A stretch of 15,604 nucleotides of DNA from positions 1-15,604 of the forward strand of contig DBSW01000190.1 of the NCBI GenBank assembly GCA_002306745.1. The letters run 5' to 3'. Positions 15,152 through 15,604 of this stretch are shown here, piece after piece. The notes under the pieces were generated by a model that saw only the letters and a list, made by a program, of their open reading frames with translations, made no database searches and was not told the origin of the DNA. Within the stretch, counting starts at the first letter, position 1. Every line of letters begins with the position of its first letter. The DNA comes from Dehalococcoidia bacterium UBA1332 (GTDB lineage Bacteria > Chloroflexota > Dehalococcoidia > Lucifugimonadales > Lucifugimonadaceae). The position numbers were made by a program, and so were the translations under genes.

Positions 15152-15604
15152 ATGATGTCCGATAGCAAAACACCCAACGTTCTATTCATTATGGCTGACC
15201 AGATGAAAGCATCTATATTGCGAATGTATTGTTCTGAGATCGGGATAGAAACCCCTTCACTGGAACGATTAGCTCAAGAAGGGGTACGTTTTAACAACCC
15301 GATTACTCCACATCCTCTTTGTGTGCCTGCTCGAACTTCAGTGATGACAGCTCGATACCCACACTCTACCGGATGTCGTCGTAATGAAACATTGATGCCC
15401 CAAAACGAACAGCACGCTTTCAAGATTTGGAAACAAAATGGATTCACGACTGGGTTAATAGGTAAGAATCATTGCTTTGACCAATCTTCTGATTTGGAGT
15501 TATTTGATGTTAGATGCGAAATTTCACATGCAGGGCTTCCTTCTAAAGGAGTTATGGGGTTTGTTGGTAACACTGGAATGGAATGGTCTGTTCCTGAAGA
15601 TGAA
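15152..15604 (+). CDS. Type I sulfatase (alkaline phosphatase superfamily), N-terminal part cut by right edge
   Basis: 151 codons of an open frame that runs off the window. Seen: the N-terminal NVLFIMADQ with metal-binding D16, TPSLERLAQEGVRF at about 34-47, and the sulfatase signature CVPARTS with C57, the cysteine converted to formylglycine in the active form by a maturation enzyme. GLIGKNH with K105 and H107 follows, matching the usual GK-H motif. The second metal-binding aspartate usual in MADD-type members is not present at its usual place (D16 is followed by Q17), although ADQ variants are common. Substrates are sulfate esters of sugars or other organics; no signal peptide is seen, so the enzyme may be cytoplasmic. 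ATG codons at 15152 and 15155 both fit, and no clear ribosome site separates them. It follows the M20 gene by 178 nt. Confidence 0.88.
   Translation, partial: MMSDSKTPNVLFIMADQMKASILRMYCSEIGIETPSLERLAQEGVRFNNPITPHPLCVPARTSVMTARYPHSTGCRRNETLMPQNEQHAFKIWKQNGFTTGLIGKNHCFDQSSDLELFDVRCEISHAGLPSKGVMGFVGNTGMEWSVPEDE

Noticed and set aside
1..15604. Mobile element, CRISPR array or defence island
   Set aside because: No transposase, integrase, regularly spaced repeat, Cas protein or known defence core was found; the NYN RNase alone is not enough.

Overview
The window looks like a stretch of genome from an uncultured, moderately AT-rich, free-living heterotrophic bacterium. Its mix of aldehyde dehydrogenase, D-2-hydroxyacid dehydrogenase, SDR oxidoreductase, amidohydrolase, class II aldolase, antibiotic-biosynthesis-monooxygenase (ABM) domains, M20 peptidase and sulfatase is typical of marine oligotroph bins such as SAR202-like Chloroflexota. 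That taxonomic guess rests on gene content and a general impression, not on a marker search. There is no rRNA, tRNA, CRISPR array, insertion sequence or phage gene. One clear housekeeping gene is present (23S rRNA methyltransferase rlmB). Three genes appear to start with TTG.

Layout. On the minus strand, 2948 to 1 holds an apparent operon: HpcH/HpaI aldolase, then an aldehyde dehydrogenase closely resembling 2,5-dioxopentanoate (alpha-ketoglutarate semialdehyde) dehydrogenases, then a DapA-family aldolase/dehydratase cut by the left edge. A 20-bp hairpin lies just after the dehydrogenase stop. This set fits breakdown of an aldaric, uronic or deoxy-keto acid. rlmB (3132-3896, plus) is divergent from this operon and convergent with a D-2-hydroxyacid dehydrogenase (4936-3929, minus). 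That dehydrogenase is divergent from a 14-TM MFS transporter (5106-6566), which is followed by an SDR (6663-7406).

Next on the plus strand are a 692-residue membrane-anchored protein that I do not recognise, with an apparent three-fold internal repeat (7517-9595), and a tandem ABM-domain protein (9721-10416). A minus-strand pair follows: a short beta-propeller protein (12051-11359) and an amidohydrolase_2 enzyme (11310-10465). A 337-bp divergent intergenic region with several palindromes leads to a NYN-domain (PIN-like) RNase with a long basic tail (12389-13435), an M20 metallopeptidase (13615-14973) and the first 151 codons of a type I sulfatase (15152 to the right edge).

How the genes may work together. 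The first third reads as sugar-acid or hydroxy-acid catabolism: exporter/importer, dehydrogenases, retro-aldol cleavage, dehydratase, and semialdehyde oxidation to a TCA intermediate. The two divergent promoter regions that flank rlmB and the hydroxyacid dehydrogenase share a near-identical 17-bp element, so the aldolase operon and the dehydrogenase/MFS pair may be co-regulated. The least explained items are the 692-residue repeat protein, the NYN RNase with its structured upstream region, and the 17-bp shared element.
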